Part shown: one piece after another, positions 46,917 to 55,560 of the stretch
Position numbering within the stretch: the stretch's first letter is position 1
How the letters are laid out: each line of letters begins with the position of its first letter
DNA from: Roseisalinus antarcticus
GTDB lineage: Bacteria > Pseudomonadota > Alphaproteobacteria > Rhodobacterales > Rhodobacteraceae
Length of the DNA: 64,000 bases
Reading direction: 5' to 3'
Assembly (NCBI RefSeq): GCF_900172355.1
Contig: NZ_FWFZ01000004.1
Span: forward strand, 124,001-188,000
Made by a program: the position numbers and the translations under genes
Notes under the pieces: model-generated
Seen by the model: only the letters and a program-made list of their open reading frames with translations
Told to the model about the DNA's origin: nothing
The model's database searches: none

Positions 46917-47426
46917 ATGTCGGAGACGACGCGTGAGGGCGAAAGCCTGCTGTTTCTTACGGACGAGCAGCTCAGAAAGGGGATCGAGGCGATGTTCTTC
47001 GCCTATCGCGGGTTCACGGCGGACCCCGATCGCATCCTTGCGGAACAGGGGCTCGGCCGGGCGCATCACCGGGCCCTGCATTTCATCCACCGCTCGCCCG
47101 GCACGACCGTGAACAATCTGCTGAACATTCTGGGCGTTACAAAACAATCGCTTAATCGTGTGTTGCGGACCTTGATCGAGGAAGGTCTCGTTGAGAGCAG
47201 GGTCGGCGACCGGGATCGCCGCGAACGGCATCTGCGCCTGACCGAGGTCGGCGCGGCGCTCGAGGGGCGGCTGAGCCTGGTGCAGCGGGACCGGATGCGG
47301 ATGGCCTACCGCGCCGCGGGGCCCACGGCGGTCACCGGGTTCCGCCAGGTGCTGGAGGCGATGATGGACGAAGAGATGCGGCCCCAGTTCGAGGCATTGC
47401 GCGACCGCGGGGACAAGGGGGGATGA
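46917..47426 (+). CDS. petP: MarR-family regulator, PetP-like
   Basis: This 169-residue protein has a MarR winged helix (about 45-115; HHRALHFIHRSPGTTVNNLL, VTKQSLNRVLRTLIEEGLVE, then the wing DRDRRERHLRLT). It is followed after 4 bp by an OmpR-type response regulator. This pair matches petP-petR of Rhodobacter capsulatus, where petR is needed for cytochrome bc1 and for growth. The name rests on family and gene order. It starts at ATG 46917 behind GGGGAGG, with unusually short spacing. Confidence 0.78.
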   Translation: MSETTREGESLLFLTDEQLRKGIEAMFFAYRGFTADPDRILAEQGLGRAHHRALHFIHRSPGTTVNNLLNILGVTKQSLNRVLRTLIEEGLVESRVGDRDRRERHLRLTEVGAALEGRLSLVQRDRMRMAYRAAGPTAVTGFRQVLEAMMDEEMRPQFEALRDRGDKGG

Positions 47427-47430
47427 CCCA

Positions 47431-48126
47431 ATGGACGACGCCCATGTCCTGATCGTGGACGATGACGAGCGAATCCGGGGCCTGTTGCAGAAGTTTCTGA
47501 TCCGGAGCCAGTTCCTGGTCAGTTCGGCGCGGGACGCGGCCCACGCGCGGCGCCTGCTTGAGGGGCTGGAATTCGACATCATCGTGCTGGACGTGATGAT
47601 GCCGGGCGAAGACGGGATCACCCTGTGCCGGGACCTGCGCAAGCGACTGTCGACGCCGATCTTGCTGCTGACCGCGAAGGGCGAGACGGGGGACCGGATC
47701 TCGGGGCTCGAGGCGGGGGCGGACGATTACCTGGCCAAGCCGTTCGAGCCGAAGGAGCTGTTGCTGCGGATCAATGCGATCCTGCGGCGGGTGCCCGCGG
47801 CCGAGCCGGTGACGGTGATGCCCAAGGTCCTCAACCTCGGCCCCTGCCGGTATGATATCGAACGTGGCGAGATGTGGCGCGGCGAGGACATGGTCCGTCT
47901 GACGGCGACGGAATCCCACCTGATGCGGATCTTTTCCGTCCGTCCCGGAGTGCCGCTGAGCCGGATGACCCTGGTGGAAGAGCTTGGCCGCGCCGGCGGG
48001 CAGGCACAGGAACGCGCCGTGGATGTCCAGATCACTCGGCTGCGGCGGAAGCTGGAGGAAGACCCCAAGCAGCCGCGCTATCTGCAGACGGTCCGGGGCG
48101 CAGGCTACATGCTCGCACCGGACTGA
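47431..48126 (+). CDS. petR: OmpR-family response regulator, PetR-like
   Basis: The 231-residue protein has a receiver domain with D10-D11-D12 cluster, the phosphorylated D54 in IIVLDVMMPGEDG, T81 and K103, and a C-terminal winged-helix DNA-binding domain (about 130-231; RLTATESHLMRIF, RAVDVQITRLRRKLEEDPKQPRYLQTVRGAGYML). No histidine kinase gene lies beside it, as for R. capsulatus PetR. GGGGGA is before the ATG. The bc1 operon found next to petR in R. capsulatus is not here. Confidence 0.85.
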   Translation: MDDAHVLIVDDDERIRGLLQKFLIRSQFLVSSARDAAHARRLLEGLEFDIIVLDVMMPGEDGITLCRDLRKRLSTPILLLTAKGETGDRISGLEAGADDYLAKPFEPKELLLRINAILRRVPAAEPVTVMPKVLNLGPCRYDIERGEMWRGEDMVRLTATESHLMRIFSVRPGVPLSRMTLVEELGRAGGQAQERAVDVQITRLRRKLEEDPKQPRYLQTVRGAGYMLAPD

Positions 48127-48151
48127 CCCCCCCCTAGACTGACACTCCCGG

Positions 48152-48724
48152 TCAAAGGCAACCGGGCGGCGGCACGAAGGTCTCGGCCGTCCAGTGCGCG
48201 ACCGGCATCGGCGGCCAGGGCGCGGGCACGAAACTCGGCGGCTCATCGCCCCGGTCGATCCTGCCGCGCCCGGTCAACAGGTTGAAATCGCAGGTCGCGC
48301 CAAGCTCGGGGTCCAGCGGGTCGTACCAGCCATAGCTCACCCCGGCCACGCGATAGTCCCCGTCGCGGAAGGCGATCGTCAGCGTCAGCTGCCCGCGCCC
48401 GTCGTTCTCGGTGATGACCTGCAGCGACCCGCCGGGCGCGACGTCCAGCCGCGGTGGCGGGCCGAACGGGGACAGGATGGCCAGTTCCTCCGCATAGATC
48501 ACGCCACCCCCGGTGTTCTCGATCTGCAGATCGACGGTGCCGTCGCCCATGTCGAGAAGCTGGAACCGTTCGACGCGGCCGTCTCGGTTCAGGTCGGCGG
48601 TCAGCATGTCGCCCGCGGGCTGCGCCGGGGCGGGGGCGGCGGAGAGAAGCAGAAAGGGGACACTTCGCAAGAGCCCCGGCCAAACCCGCTTGTGCCTCGG
48701 TCGCGTTTCGCGTTCGGTCGCCAC
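48152..48724 (-). CDS. Hypothetical secreted protein with DxNxDG motif
   Basis: The product has a hydrophobic signal segment (VPFLLLSAAPAPAQP) and a mature part starting LTADLNRDGRVERFQLLD, a calcium-binding DxNxDG motif as in EF-hand/FG-GAP proteins, followed by beta-rich sequence (IENTGGGVIYAEELAILSPF) and one Cys pair. The start is uncertain: ATG 48748, GTG 48724 and TTG 48670 are all in frame; only the last gives a signal peptide at the very end. It is divergent from the HDAC-like gene with almost no gap. Function unknown. Confidence 0.65.
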   Translation of the reverse strand: MATERETRPRHKRVWPGLLRSVPFLLLSAAPAPAQPAGDMLTADLNRDGRVERFQLLDMGDGTVDLQIENTGGGVIYAEELAILSPFGPPPRLDVAPGGSLQVITENDGRGQLTLTIAFRDGDYRVAGVSYGWYDPLDPELGATCDFNLLTGRGRIDRGDEPPSFVPAPWPPMPVAHWTAETFVPPPGCL

Positions 48725-49651
48725 ATGACCACAGCCTTGATCACCCATGCCGATTGTCTAGCCCACGTCACGCCACCGGGCCACCCGGAACAGGTCGCGC
48801 GGCTGGATGCGGTGCTGTCCGCGCTCGACGGGCTGGACCTGATCCGGGTCGCCGCGCCTTTCGCCGCCGAATCGGACCTGTTGCGGGTGCACCCGCAACG
48901 TCACATCCAGGCGGTGCGCGAGGCGGCCCCCGACGAAGGCTGGCGCCCGCTCGATGCCGACACGTTCATGTCCGCCGGGACCCTGTCCGCCGCCTGGCGG
49001 GCCGCGGGCGCCGTGGTGCGCGGGGTGGACATGGTGCTGGGCGGCGAAGCGGCCAACGCCTTTGCCGCCGTTCGTCCGCCCGGCCACCACGCAGAGCGCG
49101 AGACGCCCATGGGGTTCTGTTTCTTTGGCTCGGTCGCCATCGGGGCCAAGGCGGCGCTGGACCATCACGGGCTGGCGCGGGTGGCCGTGGTGGATTTCGA
49201 CGTGCACCACGGGAACGGCACTCAGGATCTGCTCGAGGAGGATCCCAGGGTCCTGTTCTGCTCCACCCACCAGATGCCGCTGTTCCCGGGCACCGGGGCG
49301 GCGGACGAGACCGGCGGGCATGACAACGTGGTCAACGTGCCCCTGCGCGACGGCACCGGCGGGGCGGCCTTTCGCGCCGCGATGGAGGCTCATGTCTTCC
49401 CGAAGGTCGAGGCGTTCCGCCCCGAGCTGATCCTGGTCTCGGCCGGGTTCGATGCCCATGCGGCCGACCCGCTGGCCGGGCTGATGCTGCAAGAGGCGGA
49501 TTTCGCCTGGGTCACCCACCGGCTCTGCGACCTGGCCGACGCGCTCTGCGGGGGCAAGCTGGTCTCTGCGCTGGAGGGCGGTTACGATCTGGACGCGCTG
49601 GGCCGGTCGGCCCGCGCACATCTCGAGGTGCTGATGGAGCGCGGAAAATGA
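48725..49651 (+). CDS. Histone-deacetylase-like amidohydrolase
   Basis: This 308-residue enzyme belongs to the class II HDAC/acetylpolyamine amidohydrolase family of zinc deacetylases. Catalytic and metal residues are visible in RPPGHHAERETPMGFCFF (charge-relay His pair), VVDFDVHHGNGTQD (zinc Asp and His) and LVSAGFDAHAADPL (second zinc Asp). Substrates in bacteria include acetylpolyamines or acetyl-lysine proteins. Its stop overlaps the xseB start (ATGA); the order HDAC-like gene-xseB-ispA-dxs recurs in alphaproteobacteria. Confidence 0.9.
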   Translation: MTTALITHADCLAHVTPPGHPEQVARLDAVLSALDGLDLIRVAAPFAAESDLLRVHPQRHIQAVREAAPDEGWRPLDADTFMSAGTLSAAWRAAGAVVRGVDMVLGGEAANAFAAVRPPGHHAERETPMGFCFFGSVAIGAKAALDHHGLARVAVVDFDVHHGNGTQDLLEEDPRVLFCSTHQMPLFPGTGAADETGGHDNVVNVPLRDGTGGAAFRAAMEAHVFPKVEAFRPELILVSAGFDAHAADPLAGLMLQEADFAWVTHRLCDLADALCGGKLVSALEGGYDLDALGRSARAHLEVLMERGK

Positions 49652-49887
49652 GTGACGGTGATGTCGGGGAGATGAGCTTCGAGCAGGCAATGAAGGAGCT
49701 GGAGGGTCTGGTCGGAAAGCTCGAGCGGGGGGATGTGCCGCTGGACGAGTCGATTGCGCTCTATGAGCGCGGTGCGAAGCTCAAGGCCCGGTGCGAGGCC
49801 AAGCTGAAGGAGGCCGAGGAAAAGGTCGCGAAGCTGACGCTGGACGCGGCGGGCAATCCCAAGGGAACCGAACCTCTTGATAGTTAA
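49648..49887 (+). CDS. xseB: Exodeoxyribonuclease VII small subunit XseB
   Basis: XseB is the small subunit of exonuclease VII, which degrades single-stranded DNA. The 79-residue helical protein has the family motif SFEQAMKELEGLVGKLERGDVPLDESIALYERG (residues 10-42). It overlaps the preceding stop (ATGA) and the following ispA start by 11 bp. The large subunit gene xseA is not in the window, which is common. Confidence 0.93.
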   Translation: MSDGDVGEMSFEQAMKELEGLVGKLERGDVPLDESIALYERGAKLKARCEAKLKEAEEKVAKLTLDAAGNPKGTEPLDS

Positions 49888-50782
49888 CGACATTCTGGCC
49901 GGGCACCATGCCCGGGTTCTGGCGCATGTGGAGGCCGTCCTGCCCCATGCGGATCCGGCGCGGGTGCATGACCCGGCCGACGATCTGGGGCTGATGCGCG
50001 AGGCGATGATCTATGCAATGCAGGGCGGCAAGGGCGTGCGCGGGGCCCTGGCCTTCGAGACGGCCCGGCTGCTTGGGGTGAGCGGCGAGACCGCGCTCGC
50101 CGTGGCCGCGGCGGCCGAGACCTTTCACGCCTATTCGCTGGTTCATGACGATCTGCCGGCGATGGACGACGACGATCTGCGGCGCGGGCGTCCGACGGTC
50201 CATGTCAAATACGGCGATGCGCTGGCGATCCTGGTGGGGGACGCGTTGCAGGCGCTGTCGTTTCACTTTCTTGCGTCGATTGATGATCCCGCGGTGCCGC
50301 CCGGCAACGCCCTGGTGGTGTTGCAGCGTCTGGCAAAGGTTGGCGGGCACCTTGGCATGGGCGGCGGCCAATGGATGGATCTCTCGGCCGAGGGTCGCCC
50401 GCCCGTCACCGTGCTGGCCCATGTGGAGACCGTGCAGCGCCTCAAGACCGGTGCGCTGATCGAATGGTCGGCGACGGCCAACGCGCTGTTGTCCGGGGCC
50501 CCCCCGGCCCCGTTCGAGACCTATGCCGAGGCGATCGGGCTGGCCTTCCAGATCCAGGACGACCTGCTGGACGTTCTGGGCACCGAAGCCGAGGCGGGCA
50601 AGGCGGTCGGCAAGGACGCGGGCCGCGGCAAGGCCACTTTCGTCGATCTACTGGGCGTCGAGGGCGCACGGAGGCGGGCGCAAGAGCTTGTCGACGAGGC
50701 CACGGGCGCACTGGAGGACTTCGGGCAGGATGCCGAGATCCTGCGCGAACTTGCGCGCTTCATCGTGACGCGGCGTTCATGA
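49877..50782 (+). CDS. ispA: Farnesyl/geranyl diphosphate synthase IspA
   Basis: IspA joins isopentenyl units into geranyl and farnesyl diphosphate for ubiquinone, carotenoids and peptidoglycan carrier lipid. The 301-residue protein has the first Asp-rich motif in [22 protein letters not shown], the second in [12 protein letters not shown], and [20 protein letters not shown]. The short chain-length region before the first motif suggests a C15 product. The start is TTG 49877, overlapping xseB. dxs follows after 40 bp. Confidence 0.93.
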   Translation: MIVNDILAGHHARVLAHVEAVLPHADPARVHDPADDLGLMREAMIYAMQGGKGVRGALAFETARLLGVSGETALAVAAAAETFHAYSLVHDDLPAMDDDDLRRGRPTVHVKYGDALAILVGDALQALSFHFLASIDDPAVPPGNALVVLQRLAKVGGHLGMGGGQWMDLSAEGRPPVTVLAHVETVQRLKTGALIEWSATANALLSGAPPAPFETYAEAIGLAFQIQDDLLDVLGTEAEAGKAVGKDAGRGKATFVDLLGVEGARRRAQELVDEATGALEDFGQDAEILRELARFIVTRRS

Positions 50783-50822
50783 CCTGCTAAATCGCCGGAT
50801 CAGACTTAGGTATTCAGGCAAT

Positions 50823-52736
50823 ATGACAAACCGACCCCATACCCCGACCCTCGACAAGGTGCACCTGCCCGCCGACCTGCGGCAGATGTCCGACACGGAT
50901 TTGCACAAGGTGGCGCACGAGCTGCGGGCCGAGACCATTTCGGCCGTCAGCCAGACCGGCGGCCACCTCGGGGCGGGGCTGGGGGTGGTCGAGCTGACCG
51001 TGGCGCTGCACGCGGTGTTCGAGACGCCGCGCGACCGTCTGATCTGGGACGTGTCGCACCAGACCTATCCGCACAAGATCCTCACCGGGCGGCGCGACCG
51101 GATCAGGACGTTGCGCCAGAAGGACGGGCTGTCGGGCTTCACCAAGCGGTCCGAGAGCCCCTATGATCCGTTCGGCGCGGCGCATTCCTCGACCTCGATC
51201 TCGGCTGCGCTGGGCTTTGCCGTGGCGCGGGATCTGGGCGGCGATCCGGGGGATGCCATCGCGGTAATCGGCGACGGGGCGATGTCGGCCGGCATGGCCT
51301 ATGAGGCGATGAACAACGCGGGCCATCTGGGCAAGCGGCTGATCGTCATCCTCAACGACAACGACATGTCCATCGCGCCGCCGGTCGGGGCGATGTCGTC
51401 CTACCTGTCGCGCCTCTACGCCGGCGCCCCGTTCCAGGAGCTCAAGGCCGTCGCCAAGGGCGCGGTCAGCTTTCTGCCGCCGCCGTTCCAGGAGGGGGCG
51501 CGCCGCGCCAAGGAGATGCTCAAGCACCTGACCGTCGGCGGGACCCTGTTCGAGGAGCTGGGGTTTTCCTACCTCGGGCCCATCGACGGGCATGACCTCG
51601 ATCAGCTGCTGGCGGTGCTGCGGACGGTCAGGTCGCGCGCGGACGGGCCGATCCTGATCCACGCGATCACCCAGAAGGGCAAGGGCTATGCCCCTGCCGA
51701 GGAAGCTCGCGACAAGGGCCACGGGGTGGCGAAGTTCAACGTGCTCACGGGCGAGCAGAAGAAGGCGACGCCCAACGCGCCGTCCTATACCTCGGTTTTC
51801 GCCAATGCCCTGTGCGACCAGGCGGCGCGGGACGACAAGATTGTGGCCGTCACGGCGGCGATGCCGGACGGCACCGGCCTCAAGACCTTCATGGAGCGCT
51901 ATGGCTCGCGCTGTTTCGATGTGGGTATCGCCGAGCAGCACGCGGTGACGTTTTCGGCGGGGCTGGCCGCGGGCGGGATGAAACCGTTCTGCGCGATCTA
52001 TTCCACGTTTCTGCAGCGGGGCTACGACCAGGTCGTCCACGATGTCGCGATTCAGCGCCTGCCGGTGCGCTTTGCCATCGACCGGGCCGGGCTTGTGGGC
52101 GCGGACGGTGCGACCCACGCTGGCAGCTACGACGTCGCCTTCCTGTCGAACCTGCCCGGCATGGTGGTGATGGCCGCGGCCGACGAATCAGAACTTGTGC
52201 GCATGGTTGCCACTGCCGCGGCCCATGACGACGGTCCAATCGCCTTCCGCTTTCCGCGTGGCGAGGGGGTGGGCGTCGAGATGCCGTTGGACCCGCAACC
52301 GCTGGAGATCGGCAAGGGCCGTGTCGTGCGCCAGGGCAGCCGCGTGGCGCTGCTGTCCTTCGGCACCCGCCTGTCGGAGGCGGAGGTCGCCTGCGAAAGG
52401 CTGGAGCAGCGCGGCATCACCCCGACGCTGGCCGACGCGCGGTTCGCCAAGCCGCTCGACCGTGGGCTGATCCTGTCGCTGGCCCGCGACCACGAGGCGC
52501 TGATCACCATCGAAGAGGGGGCCGTCGGCGGGTTCGGCAGCCACGTGGCGCAGCTTTTGTCCGAGGAAGGCGTGTTCGACGCGGGCCTTGCGTACCGGTC
52601 CATGGTGCTGCCCGATGTGTTCATCGACCAGGCCTCTCCGCGGGACATGTACGCGGTCGCGGCGCTCAACGCCGAGGATATCGAGGCCAGGGTGCTGCAG
52701 ACGCTGGGCGTCGAGATCATGACCAAGCGGGCCTGA
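50823..52736 (+). CDS. dxs: 1-deoxy-D-xylulose-5-phosphate synthase Dxs
   Basis: Dxs condenses pyruvate with glyceraldehyde 3-phosphate, the first and often rate-limiting step of the MEP isoprenoid pathway. The 637-residue thiamine-diphosphate enzyme has the cofactor motif [19 protein letters not shown]...ILNDNDMSI, the transketolase-like domain with [18 protein letters not shown], and [22 protein letters not shown] near the C-terminus. It completes the xseB-ispA-dxs operon. Confidence 0.96.
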   Translation: MTNRPHTPTLDKVHLPADLRQMSDTDLHKVAHELRAETISAVSQTGGHLGAGLGVVELTVALHAVFETPRDRLIWDVSHQTYPHKILTGRRDRIRTLRQKDGLSGFTKRSESPYDPFGAAHSSTSISAALGFAVARDLGGDPGDAIAVIGDGAMSAGMAYEAMNNAGHLGKRLIVILNDNDMSIAPPVGAMSSYLSRLYAGAPFQELKAVAKGAVSFLPPPFQEGARRAKEMLKHLTVGGTLFEELGFSYLGPIDGHDLDQLLAVLRTVRSRADGPILIHAITQKGKGYAPAEEARDKGHGVAKFNVLTGEQKKATPNAPSYTSVFANALCDQAARDDKIVAVTAAMPDGTGLKTFMERYGSRCFDVGIAEQHAVTFSAGLAAGGMKPFCAIYSTFLQRGYDQVVHDVAIQRLPVRFAIDRAGLVGADGATHAGSYDVAFLSNLPGMVVMAAADESELVRMVATAAAHDDGPIAFRFPRGEGVGVEMPLDPQPLEIGKGRVVRQGSRVALLSFGTRLSEAEVACERLEQRGITPTLADARFAKPLDRGLILSLARDHEALITIEEGAVGGFGSHVAQLLSEEGVFDAGLAYRSMVLPDVFIDQASPRDMYAVAALNAEDIEARVLQTLGVEIMTKRA

Positions 52737-52745
52737 CCTGATTGA

Positions 52746-52764
52746 GAGGCGCCTGCGGCGCCTC
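52746..52764 (+). other. Hairpin after dxs
   Basis: GAGGCGCC and GGCGCCTC form a perfect 8-bp stem with a TGC loop 10 bp after the dxs stop. No T-run follows. It may end or stabilise the dxs transcript and lies between convergent genes. Confidence 0.45.
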
Positions 52765-52832
52765 GCAGTTCTCCGGGAAAAAGATCCCATGTGAGCCCGT
52801 CGGAGCCGGCGGCGCACGCGTTGCGGCCGTGG

Positions 52833-53606
52833 TCAGGGCCGGTCGGCGAGCCGTTTCTCGATGGCTTCGAGCCGGGCGAGGACCTCGTCGCGATAGCTGT
52901 CGGTCCGGGCGGCGTCTTCCTCGCTGTGGGCGTCCTGCATCGAGTTCACGATCAGGCCGACCAGCAGGTTCACCACCGCGAAGGTCGTCACCATGATGAA
53001 GGGCACGAAGAAGGCCCAGGCCGCCGGGTAGACCTCCATCACCGGGCGCACGATGCCCATCGACCAGCTTTCCAGCGTCATGATCTGGAACAGGGAATAG
53101 GCGGATCGGCCAAGGCTGCCGAACCAGTCCGGGAACGCGCCGCCGAAGAGTTTCGTCGCCATCACCGCGCCGATGTAGAAGATGATCCCCATCAGCAGGA
53201 ACACGCTGCCCATGCCGGGAAGCGCGGTGATGAACCCCTCGACCACCCGGCGCAGGCGCGGCGCCACCGACATCACGCGCAGCACCCGGAGGATCCGCAG
53301 CGCCCTCAGGACCGACAGCCCTTGCGACGCGGGGACCAGCGAGGCCCCGACGATGATGAAGTCGAAGATGTTCCAGCCGTTGCGCGGAAACCGCGAGCCC
53401 TGCGCATAGATCTTGGCCGCAAGCTCCACGGTGAAGATCGCGAGACAGGCCCGGTCGAGCCAGGTGATGAGCTCTCCGGCAACGGCCATCGCGGTCGTGG
53501 AGGTCTCCAGCCCCAGGATGACGGCATTGAACAGGATCACCGCGATGATCGCGTTGCGGACGCGGGGCGTCTCGAGAAAGGCGTCCAGCCGGTCGCGGTG
53601 GGTCAT
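52833..53606 (-). CDS. Bacterial voltage-gated sodium channel (NaChBac/NavAb family)
   Basis: This 257-residue protein has one six-segment unit, four of which would form a channel. S4 carries regular Arg (LRALRILRVLRVMSVAPRLRR, shown in parts: LRALRILRVLR at 100-110), the pore helix and selectivity filter read TLESWSM (177-183), the same as in NavAb of Arcobacter, and S6 includes FVPFIMVTTFAVVNLLVGLI. The C-terminus (DSYRDEVLARLEAIEKRL) looks like the usual coiled coil. It would pass sodium on depolarisation in this probably marine bacterium. Confidence 0.92.
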   Translation of the reverse strand: MTHRDRLDAFLETPRVRNAIIAVILFNAVILGLETSTTAMAVAGELITWLDRACLAIFTVELAAKIYAQGSRFPRNGWNIFDFIIVGASLVPASQGLSVLRALRILRVLRVMSVAPRLRRVVEGFITALPGMGSVFLLMGIIFYIGAVMATKLFGGAFPDWFGSLGRSAYSLFQIMTLESWSMGIVRPVMEVYPAAWAFFVPFIMVTTFAVVNLLVGLIVNSMQDAHSEEDAARTDSYRDEVLARLEAIEKRLADRP

Positions 53607-53645
53607 GGGCTCTCCTGCTATGGTCCAGGGTCACATCTGGGCAGG

Positions 53646-54497
53646 TCAGCCACCCGCTTCAAGAAGGGCCCGCAGGCCGCTGCGGTAATCGGGGTAGGTG
53701 AGCGAGAGCCCCAGCTCTTCGATCATCCGGCGATTGGAGACCTTCTTGCTCTCGGCATAGAAGCTTCGGGCCATCGGGCTCATCTCGGCGGTCGCGAAAT
53801 CCTCAGCGGGGGGCAGCGGCATCCCCAGGAGCTCGGCGGCGTGGGCGATGACGTCCTCGGGCGGGGCCGGGTCGTTGTCGCAGACGTTGTAGACCGCCCC
53901 CGGATCGGGGCGCGCGATGGAGGCCGCGAGGGTCTGCGCGATGTCGTCCACATGGATGCGCGAGAAGACCTGACCGGGCTTGACGATCCGCCGCGCGGTG
54001 CCGGCGCGCACCTTGGCGAAGGGGCCGCGCCCGGGCCCGTAGATGCCCGCCAGGCGAAAGATGTGCAGCGGCAGGTCCAGCGCCCGCCATTCGGCCTCTG
54101 CCGCCACCCGCAGCCGGCCCCGGTGCGTCGCGGGATCAAGCGGAGTCGATTCGTCGACCCAGGCGCCGGCGTGATCGCCATAGACGCCCGTGGTCGACAG
54201 GTAGCCGGCCCAGGCGATGCCGTCCCGCCGGGCTGCGATCGCACCGGCGAGGTCGGCCAGCACCGGGTCGCCCGCCTCCGTCGGCGCGGCGGAGGCGAGG
54301 ATATGAGTCGCGCGGTCCAGGGCACCGGAGAGGTCCGCGCCGGGCCAGACGAGGGGCTCTACGCCGGTCTCGGCCAGCGTTTCGGCCTTTTCCGCGCTGC
54401 GGGTGGTGCCGATCACAGTCCAGCCATGGGGGATCAGCCGGCGGGCGAGGGCCTGGGCGGAATAGCCGTGGCCGAAGGAGAGCAGGGTTCTGGTCAT
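53646..54497 (-). CDS. NAD(P)-dependent epimerase/dehydratase-like protein (SDR)
   Basis: This 283-residue protein has the YeeZ-like atypical extended SDR pattern: LLSFGHGYSAQALARRL in place of the usual GxxGxxG, then LSTTGVYGDHAGAWVDESTP with the Tyr, and FSRIHVDDIAQTL and YNVCDNDPAPPEDVIAHAAELLG. Substrate unknown. I chose the ATG at 54497; a further upstream ATG at 54608 would run across the promoter region. It is divergent from yaaA. Confidence 0.82.
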   Translation of the reverse strand: MTRTLLSFGHGYSAQALARRLIPHGWTVIGTTRSAEKAETLAETGVEPLVWPGADLSGALDRATHILASAAPTEAGDPVLADLAGAIAARRDGIAWAGYLSTTGVYGDHAGAWVDESTPLDPATHRGRLRVAAEAEWRALDLPLHIFRLAGIYGPGRGPFAKVRAGTARRIVKPGQVFSRIHVDDIAQTLAASIARPDPGAVYNVCDNDPAPPEDVIAHAAELLGMPLPPAEDFATAEMSPMARSFYAESKKVSNRRMIEELGLSLTYPDYRSGLRALLEAGG

Positions 54498-54620
54498 GCC
54501 TCCCCAGATGTCGGGGACGGGGCCCTTTGGCAAGGGGGGCGTGCGGGCAAGCGCCCGCGCGGAGTTGACGGCGGCGCGTCGGGCCGTAGGTAGGCGGTCA
54601 ACGGTCACAAGAGGGTCCCG

Positions 54621-55394
54621 ATGCTCATTGTCATTTCGCCAGCCAAATCGCTGAACGAGGCGCCGGTCGACGTCCGGCCGTCCGAGCCCGTTTTCGCGGA
54701 CGAGGCCCTGCGGCTGGCCAGGACGGCGCGGAACCTCACGCTAAAGGATCTGCGGTCGCTGATGTCGATCTCGGAGGATCTGGCGCGGCTCAACCGCGAC
54801 CGGTTCCGGGACTTCAGCGCCGAGCCCGGGCCCGACGAGATCAAGCCCGCCGCGCTGATGTTCGCCGGCGACACCTACCAGGGGCTGGAGGCCGCCACCC
54901 TGGCCGAGGGGGACATGGCCTATGCGCAGGAGCATTTACGGATCCTGTCCGGCCTCTACGGCCTTTTGCGGCCGCTCGACGGGATTCAGCCCTATCGGCT
55001 GGAAATGGGATCGAGGCTGAAGACCCGCCGGGGCAAGAGCCTCTATGACTTCTGGGGCGACCGGATCGCCAAGGCGCTGAACCAACAGGCCGAGGACATG
55101 GGCACCGACATCCTGCTGAATTGCGCCAGCCAGGAATATTTCGGCGCAACCGATCACAAGGCCCTGAAGCTTCGGGTCATCACGCCCGCCTTTTACGAGG
55201 ACAAGGGCGGCAAGCGGCAGATGGTCAGCTTTTACGCCAAGCAGGCGCGGGGGGCCATGGCACGCTTCGCGGTCGAGACGCGGGCGACCGAGCCCGCCGA
55301 CCTCGAGGGGTTCGAGACCGGCGGCTACAGGTTCGATCCGGAGGCCAGCGAGGACGGCAAGCCGGTCTTCGTGCGGCCCTACCCGGAAGGCTGA
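54621..55394 (+). CDS. yaaA: Peroxide stress protein YaaA
   Basis: YaaA limits free iron damage after hydrogen peroxide exposure in E. coli and can bind DNA. The 257-residue protein has the family's start MLIVISPAKSLNEA and the blocks AGDTYQGLEAATL, LSGLYGLLRPLDGIQPYRLEMGS (shown in part) and NCASQEYFGA. Length matches the family (255-258). It begins 13 bp after GGGTCCC. Confidence 0.93.
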   Translation: MLIVISPAKSLNEAPVDVRPSEPVFADEALRLARTARNLTLKDLRSLMSISEDLARLNRDRFRDFSAEPGPDEIKPAALMFAGDTYQGLEAATLAEGDMAYAQEHLRILSGLYGLLRPLDGIQPYRLEMGSRLKTRRGKSLYDFWGDRIAKALNQQAEDMGTDILLNCASQEYFGATDHKALKLRVITPAFYEDKGGKRQMVSFYAKQARGAMARFAVETRATEPADLEGFETGGYRFDPEASEDGKPVFVRPYPEG

Positions 55395-55560
55395 GGCAGG
55401 GCCGGGCGGGGCTGCGCCGGGTGCCGGCGTGGCAGGGTCATCGCGCGGTATCTTGCGCGAATGGTCCGGTTTTCCTCACCTTCGCCTGCACAGGGGAATC
55501 GTTGCCAAGGCAGGGCCGCCCTGTCACCCTCTGGGGTATTGATCCTAGGGAGTTTGTCCG

